Positions 23,930 to 33,721 of a stretch of 64,000 nt of DNA are shown here, one piece after another. Position 1 is the stretch's first letter; the number at the start of each line of letters is the position of its first letter. Position numbers and translations under genes: made by a program. Source of the DNA: Gambelia wislizenii (Eukaryota; Chordata; Lepidosauria; Squamata; Crotaphytidae); the NCBI GenBank assembly GCA_030847615.1, contig JAUMIR010000001.1, forward strand, positions 179,075,001 to 179,139,000, given 5' to 3'. The notes beneath the pieces are model-generated. The model did not search any database. It was not told where the DNA came from and was given only the letters and a program-made list of their open reading frames with translations.

Positions 23930-24110
23930 GTTAGCAGCAATAGTTTTATTCATTACAACTTTCTGCCCACCCAGTCCTTCAAAGTGATATACATTTTCAA
24001 ATATACATATTACAATATAATAAAGTAATTAAATCACAACAGAAAAAAAATCAACAAATACAACCTGAAACTATTAAAATCCATCAAAGTACAGTACAAT
24101 TTTTACTGTC
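23930..24110 (-). mobile_element. L2-like 3' tail, antisense
   Basis: TTTTATTCATTACAACTTTC, TGCCCACCCAGTCCTTCAAA, then AATATAATAAAGTAATTAAA resembles the antisense 3' end of the L2-like copies. No coding part remains. Confidence 0.4.
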
Positions 24111-24114
24111 TAGT

Positions 24115-25740
24115 TAGAATTTAGTATGTTTGTAAAAAGGATATACATTTCTGGCTTGATTTTTATTCTTGCTCATAACAATGAAGAAGTTCAAATGTTT
24201 TCTCCTCCCCCCAGGCATCTTTTTGTACCTTTTTGAATGATTTTTCACATTTGTGGACTTCTTTGAATAGAAAATCTGTTTGCCCCAAAAGCACTGGTTT
24301 TAAACAGAAACCACTGCATGTTGTACAGACTGTGTTGTGATTCCTTTTTCCACAGGATCAATGTTATTTGTACAAAAACATTGAAAAGAAACACATTTAT
24401 ATCTCCTTCCCAAGCATGATCTTGTCACTTTCTTAGAGGAATGAAAAATCCTGCAGTAGTTGATAGGTTTTAGATAGGTCATGTCAATGTGTAGTGATAC
24501 AATTTCTCAGCAATGCGAAGAAAATTTGCAAATATGATATGCATCTTTAGTATAACTCCATAATTCCACAACCAGGGTGATGCTACAGGAAAGGCCCTGT
24601 CTTGTATACCCATCAGCCTAGCCTCTCTTGGTGGTGGGACATATATCAAAGGCTCTCACTAAAATTGCATGCAGGTTTATATGGGAGGAAGCAGGACAGA
24701 CCAAATGCAAACTTGTTTCAATGTTATGAAATAATCTTATATAGTAAGATCTTGATCTACAGTCTTCTCCAAGTACCTGCCTTTTTGAAAGTGAGGCAGA
24801 TGTATACTAGAGAGAGCACCTTTCATACTCATATGGCTCAGCTAGATGGAAAATTAATTGCGGAAAATAGTGCATTAATTCACCATCGCAGCAGCATAAT
24901 ACATTCGCTGGCATGGGAAGCTATCCATGTTTGAAGTTCACATGGAGCATGCCTGAGAATAAAGATGGTGGCTGTGAGTGAATTACTTGTGGTATTATTC
25001 TCCAAAAGCTCCCTCCACCGCCACCCCTGCCACTTGTTAAATCAGAGACATGAAGAATTTCTTTTTCTTTGCTGCTTGAAAATAATGCATGCTCACTTCC
25101 CTGAAAATAAACAATGGTGGCTCTGGCCACTTTGTCACTGGCAAGCCTGCCCCTGCACACATCTGACCAATCATGTTTTGACTTCCGGGATGTGCCCCAA
25201 TTCAAATTGGTTGTTCAAACTGGCTAAAATGTGCATTTCCACGTATTTTTAAAAAAATTCTCAAGAAACAGCAAAGGCTGTTGTTGCACAGTACTTGGAG
25301 ACCCCCACCTTTCCTTTTGAAAATGTTGAATCCCAGCAGGAGTTCATCTAGACAAAAGGTTGCCTTCCATGAGGATTTTTTTTTTCATTGTCTAAACATC
25401 CTGTCCTGTTTGTTAAATGTTCTTTCCAGATACTTTTCTGTAACCGCCTCCTCCTCCTCCTTCTTTTGGTGCCATGTGAAGACCTTTCCATTTGCTTTAT
25501 CCTTCCCATGGATAGTGGGTTTGTTTTATCCTCCAGCTATTGTTTTATCTGTGGAATTCGGCTGTTTGTATTTGTGGTTTGAACTTACGCTATTTTAGCT
25601 TTTGTTTAGCAGTTTGCTATTTCACTGCTGTCATCTGGTTGTTTTCTTAGGTTTGACCAGGTTTGAAAGTCAATTGATAAAACATTTTATAAATGTTAGA
25701 AACTAGATTAAACTAACATTTTCTTTCCAGGGGATGTAAA
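24115..25740. other. No recognisable gene or repeat
   Basis: Open frames of 110 aa (24602-24934) and 105 aa (25281-25598) lack recognisable domains. The 25440-25460 part is a CTCCTC run. Bases 25742-25800 (GGATCTTGTAGCACC) recall a common reptile repeat but are too short to assign. Confidence 0.4.
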
Positions 25741-25812
25741 GTAAAAGAAAGGATCTTGTAGCACCTGAAGGACTAATCAAATTTCTTATGACATAAGATT
25801 TATGGACACCGT

Positions 25813-26023
25813 GGCTGCATCTGCACTACAGAAATAATCCAGTTTGACACTGCTTTAAATGCCAAGGCTAAATATTATGGGATTCTGGGGTTTGTAGTTT
25901 TTCTGAGACATTTAGCCATCGCTGTCAGAGAGCAACAAACTACAGATCCCAGGATTCCATAAGATGGAGCCATGGCAGTTAAAGTGGTGTCAAATTGAAT
26001 TATTTCTGCAGTGTAAATGCAAC
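25813..26023. mobile_element. Palindromic MITE, copy 2
   Basis: Arms GGCTGCATCTGCACTACAG and CTGCAGTGTAAATGCAACC; inner arms as in copy 1 (2359-2581), with CCATGGCAGTTAAAGTGGTG on the right. The following ~160 bp are also shared with copy 1. Confidence 0.8.
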
Positions 26024-26182
26024 CTGTGTTTCATGAAATGAAACTGATTAGCTTTTCAGGTGGCACAGAATATTCCCCAAAATTGCATTCTTAAAGACTT
26101 GCTACCCATGTTCTGCTTTCCATGTTTCCCCTTTCTTTGTTCCAGCAACAACACAATCCACTTCATGTCGACCCCAGGATAT
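26024..26182 (+). repeat. Direct copy of 2582-2736
   Basis: See the finding on the paired MITE-plus-flank unit. Identity with the first copy is high (about nine in ten bases or better by eye) and ends at CACTTCATGTCGACCCCAGG. Confidence 0.8.
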
Positions 26183-27190
26183 GCAACAATAGCAAACAGA
26201 AATCAGAACTGGGTGAAGAGTGTAGGGAGGGTCAAAGAGAAAAAAAAAGAGTGAGTCTGTACCTTTAACTGTTATGTAGAAGAAGGAAGATCAGCAGGTT
26301 TGGCTTGCAACTAAAACCTGCTGAAATTCCTTCTTCTACACAATTGTTAAAGGTGCAGTAAGGCAATACTATCAAGGGATCCTGCCTCATCTTGCATCCG
26401 CTACTACCCTTGGAAAAATGGGCAAGCAGGGAGGGAATGAAAGCATCAGGGTAAAATGAAGAGGAATTCAATTTTGTGTAATCTCCACTAAAATATTCAA
26501 GGAACAAGGGTGACAATAATAGACTACTAAATGTGTCAAACATAGCCCTCGAACATTATAAATCAGCTTTTCCTTGCCTGGCAAAAGCAGCACTGTTTAC
26601 CTTGTCCACCATGAATCTCTCAAGTGAAATGGGTAAAACAATTTCCTTGGATACATGTTTTTTGCAGAGCCAGACTGCCTGTGAATCAGATAGTGCTCAT
26701 ATAATGGATATACTGTATAACTAAAAATTACATGTGAAATACAAATATTTCTCAATGTATTGGCTAGATGAACTTTCTGGAGGGAAACTAGTTCAGAGAT
26801 GTACCAGTATGTCTGGCCCTAGGATAAATAACACCTCTTGGGAAAGAAGTACCTTTGCTTCCCTACCTCAGTCAGCTTCGCAAGCGCCACCCAGAGGATT
26901 TACAGGACCTGAGGCACATGTGATATTGAGAGCCCTGCTGGTGCCCTCTACAAGGACATGTGCATGTATGCGCAAAGTTGCAGCCACATAGGAGAATTAT
27001 TGGATGTACTGACTATATATGAGTATTCTAACCTGAAGCTTTTCCATGCTTAGGGATCAAGCAGAAAACAGAAGTGAGTAATTTTTACTTGTGCTATTCA
27101 TTATGTTGCGCTTCTCCTGTGTACCTCCTGCAATATCCAAATTACTTTTAGCATTCCTTCCTCCCTTAACATAAATTAGGATCTCCTTTT
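26183..27190. other. No recognisable gene; one short hairpin
   Basis: An inverted repeat (CTGTTATGTAGAAGAAGGAA at about 26267 against TTCCTTCTTCTACACAATTG at about 26328) forms a hairpin of about 85 bases. Nothing else is recognised. Confidence 0.4.
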
Positions 27191-27777
27191 GGAGTTTATC
27201 AGGCGCACTAAATATGGCATCATAACGATGCCACATAAATGCGAAAGGGCACAATACCAGATGATGTCGCCCTTTCATGTTTATGTCTTGTCCTTAAGCC
27301 AATCTATTTTATTGACGGCCCAAGCCATCAATAGATTGGCTGTGCCATTTTTTTGCCGGCATAGCCAGCATATGTAACTTCATGTCTTTTTACCCCCATG
27401 TACTTACTTTGCGAATGGCAAGACCAGCCAGAACACTTCCAGGTGAGATCACGACATCCAGGTAGGTGACAAACTTTTTATGACCCGCCCTGGGTTAATT
27501 GGAAGTTTTTAAGTGTTTGTATGTGCTTGATGTAACTTTTTATGTTTTATGTTTTGTTTTATTTTAAATTTCCCCATGCAATTAAGTCTCATGGGATTTC
27601 AAAGGAGGAAGTGAACGGGGCTTCATTCACTTGCTCTTCATTGCCAGGGAAGCCTTCTGCAAAGCTAGAAGGCAAGTGTGGTGGTGGGGCATTCTTTTGC
27701 TGGCATAAAAATGGTTTTTTTTTATGCCAGGAAAAGAACATTTAAAGGGGCTTGTCCAATAAAGTCCTTAGACATCA
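27191..27777. mobile_element. Foldback-family element (587 bp), inverted relative to 1767
   Basis: The ends are GGAGTTTATCAGGCG and CCAATAAAGTCC; TTT and TTA flank them. The left arm contains GATGCCACATAAATGCG and GGGCACAA, matching the right arm of 1767-2270 in reverse. A strong stem lies at 27300-27345 (CAATCTATTTTATTGACGGC against GCCATCAATAGATTGG). The shared core lies at about 27475-27600 in reverse. Confidence 0.72.
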
Positions 27778-27844
27778 TTGGTCTTCAGTATGTCTGTTAT
27801 ATTGATCACACTTTATTTAACACAGTACTTTTACATTTACATTT

Positions 27845-27960
27845 AACAAAGTTTTCACAATTTTGGACTTATCCTGTGCAAAATTTGCACATAGTTCTTT
27901 CTGGGGGTGTTCTGTGCAAGAAGCAGTATTTTCTGCACTTAAAATAATATTCTGTGCAAG
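27845..27960 (+). repeat. Dispersed repeat related to 8530-8645
   Basis: TTTTCACAATTTTGGACTT, AATTTGCACATAGTTCTTT and TGTTCTGTGCAAGAAGCAG; variants of TTCTGTGCAAGAAACAG recur to about 28140 in both orientations. Family unknown. Confidence 0.5.
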
Positions 27961-28170
27961 AAACAGCATTAACTAATGCTGCTTCCAACACATAAATGTT
28001 TTCTATGTATATCAAGCATGTGCATACTTTTGCAGAATAAATCCCAAATACAGCATGCAGGAAATAATATTCCTGCATTGAAATATTATTTTCTATATAG
28101 GAAATAGTTTTCTGTGCAGAAACACTGCTTTCCGAGCAGAACAACCATGTTCAACTTTTATGCAGAATAA

Positions 28171-28911
28171 GAGATTATCACACCAGGTTTCTAATGTGTA
28201 GCAATCATGTTAGTGAAGCAGACGGAAACATACCAGTATTAAAGCAATCCTTATTGCACCTCTGCTTCAGTGTCAGTATGTTTCGATTCATTTCACTAAT
28301 GTGATTGCTGTGCAATACCGGTGTGAGAGTTGCTGGACGATAAGACACAGATGGGGATGGGAGAGAAAAAGCTCAGGCTGTTGAGGTGGGGGAATAGTCA
28401 GAATTGGCAGGCAAGTGGGGGAAATAAATCAGGCAGGTAAGGCATGTATAGTTAGATTGGGCAGGTGATGGGGGAGAAAAGAGACAGATGGGCAAGAGGG
28501 GAAATAGATTGGGCAGTCAAGGGGGAAATAGATTGGGCAGGTGAGGGCACAAGAAAAGAGACAGATGGGGTGGGAGAATAGACTGGGCAGGTGAGGGGGG
28601 ATAGTCAGAGTAGACAGGGGAGGGGTGGGAGAAATAGTCAAATCGGGTGGGTGGGAGGGTGGGGAAACAAGGGAAGAGAGAGGGAGAGAAAAGATCACCC
28701 CAGAGGAGTTATTGCACAGAGGCAATAATGAAAAGGCAGCACTATTAAGGGCATACTGACAGGTTTCTCCTATCAATGAAAAGGTGTCCTCCAGCAATGA
28801 TTTGAATGCAGATTGGCAACATTACAGATATGATGTTGTGCAATAAGGAATGGCCACATAAACTATTATACTACTCTAGTACCGCTGGTAAATCCTGGTG
28901 TGATAATCTCC
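28171..28911. mobile_element. Foldback-family element with internal minisatellite (741 bp)
   Basis: The ends GAGATTATCACACCAG and CTGGTGTGATAATCTCC are complementary; TAA flanks both sides (28168-28170, 28912-28914). Bases 28185-28330 form an imperfect hairpin (AATCATGTTAGTGAAGCAGA against its complement). Bases 28380-28680 are a G-rich minisatellite. Confidence 0.75.
28380..28680. repeat. G-rich minisatellite inside a transposon
   Basis: Imperfect units of about 30-45 bases based on GGGGGAAATAGATTGGGCAG and GTGAGGG. The serine/proline-rich antisense open frame (28429-28797) is a by-product of this repeat. Confidence 0.8.
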
Positions 28912-28934
28912 TAAATCCAAAACTGTGAAGGTTG

Positions 28935-29135
28935 CACCCTTATTTGAGAACTCACGCCGAACAAGTCTTGAAGAGAAACGACAACGCAGAAAGAATCACA
29001 ACCCAAAAACATCACTCAAGGAGACCTTCTGCTGTGCTTTCTGCAACCGGACTTGTTTATCTCAGATTGGCCTTTTTAGTCATCAGCGCACTTGCAGAAA
29101 GCGCAGGATGAGTCCTTCCTGAATCTTCGTTTGCG
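28935..29135 (+). mobile_element. Non-LTR LINE ORF2 C-terminus with zinc-finger motif
   Basis: The 65-aa open frame reads ENSRRTSLEEKRQRRKNH then CAFCNRTCLSQIGLFSHQRTC-like sequence split around C..C...H....C spacing. A second copy of the same C-terminus lies antisense at 46590-47090, where upstream WAGHVSRM-type sequence is also preserved. This arrangement is known from RTE-like and related LINE families; I do not assign a clade. Confidence 0.65.
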
Positions 29136-29644
29136 AAGAAAAGCCAAAGAAGAAGAAGAAGGTTCTCATCAGTCCAGGATTCTTCTGAACAGGGTTTCTT
29201 TACACTCAGATAGCATGAATGAACAAATGTTTATTATGGTCATAGACCAGCACAAAAACCCCCATTTTTTTTTTACCATTTTTGAAATATTTTTGAATAA
29301 TCTTTCTATCCCTACTAGTTAGATACTTTTCTGAGCCTTCTTCATTTTCACCATAAGGCATGGAATGGTTATGTGGAGTGGCTTCATGAGCTTTTCAGGA
29401 AGTTGACCCAATATAGCATAGGTCTGCGGACAGATAATTACACTAGAGGATGTTGGATTGCAGACATTGTGTCCTGTAGTATGTTTCTGTATACATGAAC
29501 CAATAGGAGGTCCGAAAATGCTACAGGATTGCAAAATGTAGCAGTGTAATAGATCCTGCACCTCCCAGGTTTTCCCCAGGAATGTCCATGAAAAGGACAG
29601 AGAGCATACCATCTCTCATTTGCTGTCTGCTTTCCATATATTTT
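29136..29644. other. No recognisable gene or repeat
   Basis: Possibly the 3' UTR of the preceding LINE in its first part. A 97-aa antisense open frame (29319-29612) shows no recognisable domain. Confidence 0.35.
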
Positions 29645-30598
29645 TGGTAGTGTAGAATTTTAATGAAGTCTCTGTCATATGGCATGGGCGACTCTCAAAG
29701 GATAATTGTCCTGGTCATCCAAATGTACGCTCCAACCATGGAGGCAGAAGACAAAGAAACTGAAAGAAATTCTATGCTGGAGTTCAGGTGGAAATTAATC
29801 ACACACCAAAACAGGACTTCTTGTTAATCATAGGCAATTGGAATACAAAAGTAGGAAACAGAGCAGAACCAAAGGTTGTAGGAGAATTTGTCCTAGGATC
29901 AAGAAATGAGAGCGACCGACTGAATTTTGTGAAGCCAACAGTTTGTTTTTAACGAACACCTTCTTTATGCAACCCAAGAGGTGACTGTATATGTGGACAT
30001 CATCTGATAGCCAACATAGAAATCAAATAGACTACACAATTGGAAAGAGAAGATGGAGAAGTTCCATTCTCTCTGCAAAAACAAGATCAGGAGCAAATTG
30101 TGGCACAGACTATGAAGTGCTAATACCAAAAATTAGAGTAAAGCTAAAGAAGAACACCAAATCAATCATTGTGCCAAAGTATAACCTGAAGAACATCCCT
30201 GTAGAATTTAAAGATAATATAAAAATAGATTTGCACTATTCAGGCTAATTGGCCAGGAGACAGAAGAACTCTGGACTGAGTTTTCAGGGTGGAATGTAAA
30301 AAGATACTATATGCAGATGACCCACAAAACTCTGCAAGCCATTAAGGACAAATTAGAAACAAAAGTAAAAGGTGACAGAAATAAGAACAGAACTGCGAAT
30401 GCAACTGTTCAATGGCAATCAATTCAGAGAAATAGGAGAGGACAACAAAAAAGAAAGAATAAGAGACCTCTTCCACAAGATCTGAGCAATCAAAGGGAAA
30501 TTTAAATCAAGAGTTGAGGACGCAGGGGAACATACTGCATGATAATGAAAGAAATAAAAAGATGATGAAACAATACATTGAAGAGATGAAAGGAAAAC
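29645..30598 (+). mobile_element. RTE/BovB LINE, endonuclease and linker region
   Basis: Endonuclease (APE-type) remnants are readable: VYAPTMEAEDKE-like, then FLLIIGNWNTKVGN (about 29815-29857), NESDRLNFVKP and NQIDYTIGKRRWRSS (30010-30055). The linker follows (AIKDKLETKVKGDRNK at about 30339-30386, RIRDLFHKI-like, KGKFKSRVEDAGEH-like). Frameshifts break it. It stops at about 30598, where a CR1 3' end begins. Confidence 0.82.
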
Positions 30599-30755
30599 AG
30601 ATTTAAATTGAACATTAGAAGGGACTTCTTGACAGTAAGATCAGTTTGGCAATGCCTAGAGAGGTGGTGTGGTCTCCTTTTCTGGACATCTTCAAAAAGA
30701 GACTGGGCAGCTACCTGTTGGGGATTCTTTAGCTGGAGATCCCACATTGAGCAGG
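30599..30755 (+). mobile_element. CR1 3' end, left half (split)
   Basis: AAATTGAACATTAGAAGGGA, CTTGACAGTAAGATCAGT and ACATTGAGCAGG are CR1 3' UTR sequence. The copy breaks off at AGCAGG (30750-30755), repeated at 31971-31976 where CR1 resumes. Confidence 0.85.
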
Positions 30756-31970
30756 AATTTTTTTGGGGGGGGGGATTAGGATTTTTTTTTATTGGAATAA
30801 GACCACTCTACTGAAAAATACACCCAACCGCAAAAGGCCGTAACAATAACACAATAATAATAATAATTGTTTTCCTCTTTTCTTACTAATACAAAAATAA
30901 AACTATCTAGCCTAACACTAATACATTTTCTCTCTTAATCTAAACACACTATAATCACACTTTTTTCTTTTCCAATGAACATTATATTTACACATTAAAT
31001 TATACCTATTTGGAAAAGAAAAAAATAATAAAAGATTAATAAAAATAATAATACAAAATAATACAAAAATACAATAATAATAATAATAATAATAATAACA
31101 TATTTATTTAAAGGTATCCTTTTAAGTTATTGCTGGGGTTGTCTTATTAAATCATCGTCAAAAATCTTTCCAATGATGGTTTGGCAATTTCTCTTTTTCA
31201 CTTAGAGCTAAATTTTCAATTACGTTCTTCACAAAATAAGCAGTGATTTTTACATCCTGCAGATTTTGACTCTTTGGACTTTTTCGGATGACAGTTTACA
31301 ACGCTAGCAGCCTTGTCCCCGTTGTGAGGCTGCAGCGCTGCAGAGCGTCCCTTTCGGATGACGCTCTGCCCTGCTGTCCCTCTTGCAGTACTGTTGCGTA
31401 ACCGCGGGGACGCAGCAGCATTATATTTGGTATTTTTCTACTCATGAAAGTTGATCGTGAGTAGAAAAATGCCAAATATAACGCTGCTGCGTCCCCGCGG
31501 TTACACAACAGTACCGCAAGAGGGATAGCAGGGCAGAGCGTCATCCGAAAGGGACGCTCTGCAGTGCTGCAGCCTCACAACGGGGACGAGGCTGCTAGCG
31601 TTGTAAACTGTCATCCAAAAAAGTCCTTTACCCCCCTTTGTCTTTGGAAAAATAACCCCAACATCACATAGAGGTTTACCAGGCGCACCGTGGACAAGGG
31701 CACTGTCCAAAAACTCACAGCTGGGGAACCAGACTCCTAACTCTTCCTGTTTTGGTCCACTGACATTCTGGGTCCCCTGACACCCTCCGGTCTGGTCTCC
31801 GAAAGCACTGTCTCCCAAGCCTGTTGTGACAAATCTGGCCAATTCAGGACCCGGGCCACCTCCTCCCGTGTTTCCCGGGCACTCGGGCAGTCCTGGGGAA
31901 AATGTCTGATCATCTCCCTTTGTGCCATGCCACTCAAAATCTCAGCCTTTTTACATTTCAGATGAGGACA
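30756..31970 (-). mobile_element. Antisense LINE-like insert in CR1 (1.2 kb)
   Basis: The insert is flanked by a 6-bp AGCAGG duplication. Its left end is T-rich (poly(A) on the minus strand) and 30800-31100 is an AT-rich 3'-UTR-like region with AAT repeats. On the minus strand near 31937-31737 a frame reads IRHFPQDCPSARETREEV, recalling the H...CP.A zinc-knuckle region at the ORF2 end of L1/Tx1-type LINEs. Clade assignment is weak; the insertion itself is well supported. A foldback element is nested at 31276-31626. Confidence 0.55.
31276..31626. mobile_element. Long foldback element, 351 bp, nested
   Basis: Tips GGACTTTTTCGGATGACAG and CTGTCATCCAAAAAAGTCC. Near-perfect GC-rich arms (CGCAGCAGC, CCGCGGGGACG, ACGCTCTGCCCTGC) pair around a short loop (about 31447-31457) inside TTTTTCTACTCA/TGAGTAGAAAAA. 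CTTTG and CTTTA flank it. The open frames on both strands are palindrome artefacts. Confidence 0.85.
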
Positions 31971-31976
31971 AGCAGG

Positions 31977-32041
31977 GGGTGGACTCCATGGACTCCATGG
32001 CCCAAGAGGCCCCTTCCAACTCTATGATTCTATGATTCTGT
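31977..32041 (+). mobile_element. CR1 3' end, right half (split)
   Basis: GGTGGACTCCATGG...AGGCCCCTTCCAACTC followed by TATGATTCTATGATTCTG, the CR1 terminal repeat. With 30599-30755 it forms one CR1 3' end. The phrase GGACTCCAT is duplicated at 31981-31999. Confidence 0.88.
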
Positions 32042-33081
32042 TATGAGACCAAAGTACAACTCCTTGTGATGTCATTGGGAGAGGCTGGTGATATTACAAG
32101 GGTGATATTACAAGGTATAATCTCTGGTGATGTCATCAACCACAGTTGCAGAAGGGATACCATTTAAACCAACATAACAAAGCCAAGTATAATAAATGGG
32201 GACTATACGAAGCATTTTCACCCAGAGATTCCTTCCCCTTCCCCTGAGAATCAGAGGGGAGGGGTCAGGCCCTAAGAACTTGGACTCTAATCCCAACCTG
32301 CCACGGTGTGTCCAGTGCTGGGTTCTGTCCCAAAGTAATGTGTCTTGCATGTGTACGTAGCTGCATTTATAATGGTTTTCAAGACAGAAAAGCCTGGGAC
32401 ACTTCCTCTATCACCCTGGGTGACCACCATCCTAACCCAACTCAGAACCCAACTCTGCTCACATGGCATTTTTGTGTTAAAGATGTTATGTTCTTCATAT
32501 ATCTCTAGCAGTTATCTTCAGAACATTTTTTAAAAAAAATACCAGGGTAGAGAATGTGGTGCTGTGAATGTATGAAAGGGGTGTGTATGAAGTTTATAAA
32601 GTAAATATGGTTTTATCTGATTGGAAATAAAGAACAAATAAGGTCCAATGCCTGCTACAGATATTACTTTACCGATGTATTTATTTTAATGTGTATAGCT
32701 GCCCTAAAACACAAGTTCTCTGGGTGACCTATGAACAAATTTTACATTAAGTTACAGAATAAAAATGATTAAAATTAATACCTAATTTCTGTTTTTAAAA
32801 GATTTTAAGTTCAAGACCCAGACTAAAAAACTTGTTACTCTTAAGGTCTACTCTAAAGTACCATTGGAAAGAGGGTGCCAGGCAAGCCTCGATGGAAAAG
32901 GTGGTCCATGATCAAGTGGCCACTAGCAAAAATCATGCTTCCTAGTGGCCACCTGTCTTACCACACCTCCAGAGCACACTGGGCATGGCTTCTGAAGATC
33001 TTTGGGCTGGGAAAGGTATATATGAAAGAAAACTGCTGCTGGAAAATAAAATCTATCAGTGGTATTTAGACTCAATAGCAC
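32042..33081. other. No recognisable gene or repeat
   Basis: A short tandem phrase (GGTGATATTACAAGG) repeats at 32085-32115, and TGATGTCAT occurs at about 32067 and 32128. No transposon ends or coding signals are recognised. Confidence 0.4.
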
Positions 33082-33084
33082 TTA

Positions 33085-33716
33085 GGGGTAGTCCAGATGG
33101 TTAAAAAAAAAACCTCTTAATCCATGGGGAATCCCATGTGTCCAAATGGGATCCCACAGCATTCCATCCTTTTGGGAGGGAGGGGGAGCAGAAATCGGGG
33201 AAAGTCCATGGCAGAAGTCTGCCAGGACTTTCCTGATTTTTTTTTTAAAAAAAACAACAGAAATGCACACCCTCACCTGTTAGGACAACTGAATTGCATT
33301 ACATCACATTGACAAGGAGGACAGCTGATGGGTTGGACGTGTGCAGGGGTGGAGGTTGGTAAGACGGCAGATCACGGAACCACCCATGTTGGATTGCTGC
33401 AATAACAACTGAGGAAACAGGCTTCTTGCCCTTCTTTTTTTCATTATTTAAGCAGAAGATCACTCTTCTGCACCTTGGGTTTAGTATTTTTTTTAAAATA
33501 CTGTTTGGTGACAGCAAGTTGGGGAGTACAAGACCATGAGTAATTCACTCACGGCCACCATCTTGATTCACTGGCATGCCTCTGTGTGGACAGCAAATAC
33601 AGAGAGCTTTGCACACCAGCAATCTTGCTAAAAAATCATAGAGACAGATGAGAACTGCTGCGAATTGGCATTTCTGCATGCCAATTCACATTTTATTCCC
33701 TCGTCTAGACCGACCC
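33085..33716. mobile_element. Harbinger-like non-autonomous element (632 bp)
   Basis: The ends are GGGGTAGTCCAGATGG and CGTCTAGACCGACCC, imperfect complements that begin with GGG. TTA flanks both sides (33082-33084, 33717-33719), or CTTAG if one more base each side is counted. TWA target duplications and GGG ends are features of PIF/Harbinger elements. No transposase is encoded. A related left end lies at 42598. Confidence 0.72.
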
Positions 33717-33721
33717 TTAGA

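Noticed and set aside
28429..28797. 122-aa serine/proline-rich open frame
   Set aside because: Produced by the G-rich minisatellite read in antisense.
28925..29122. Stand-alone zinc-finger protein
   Set aside because: The C..C...H motif belongs to a LINE ORF2 C-terminus; the same end with upstream LINE sequence is at 46588-47095.
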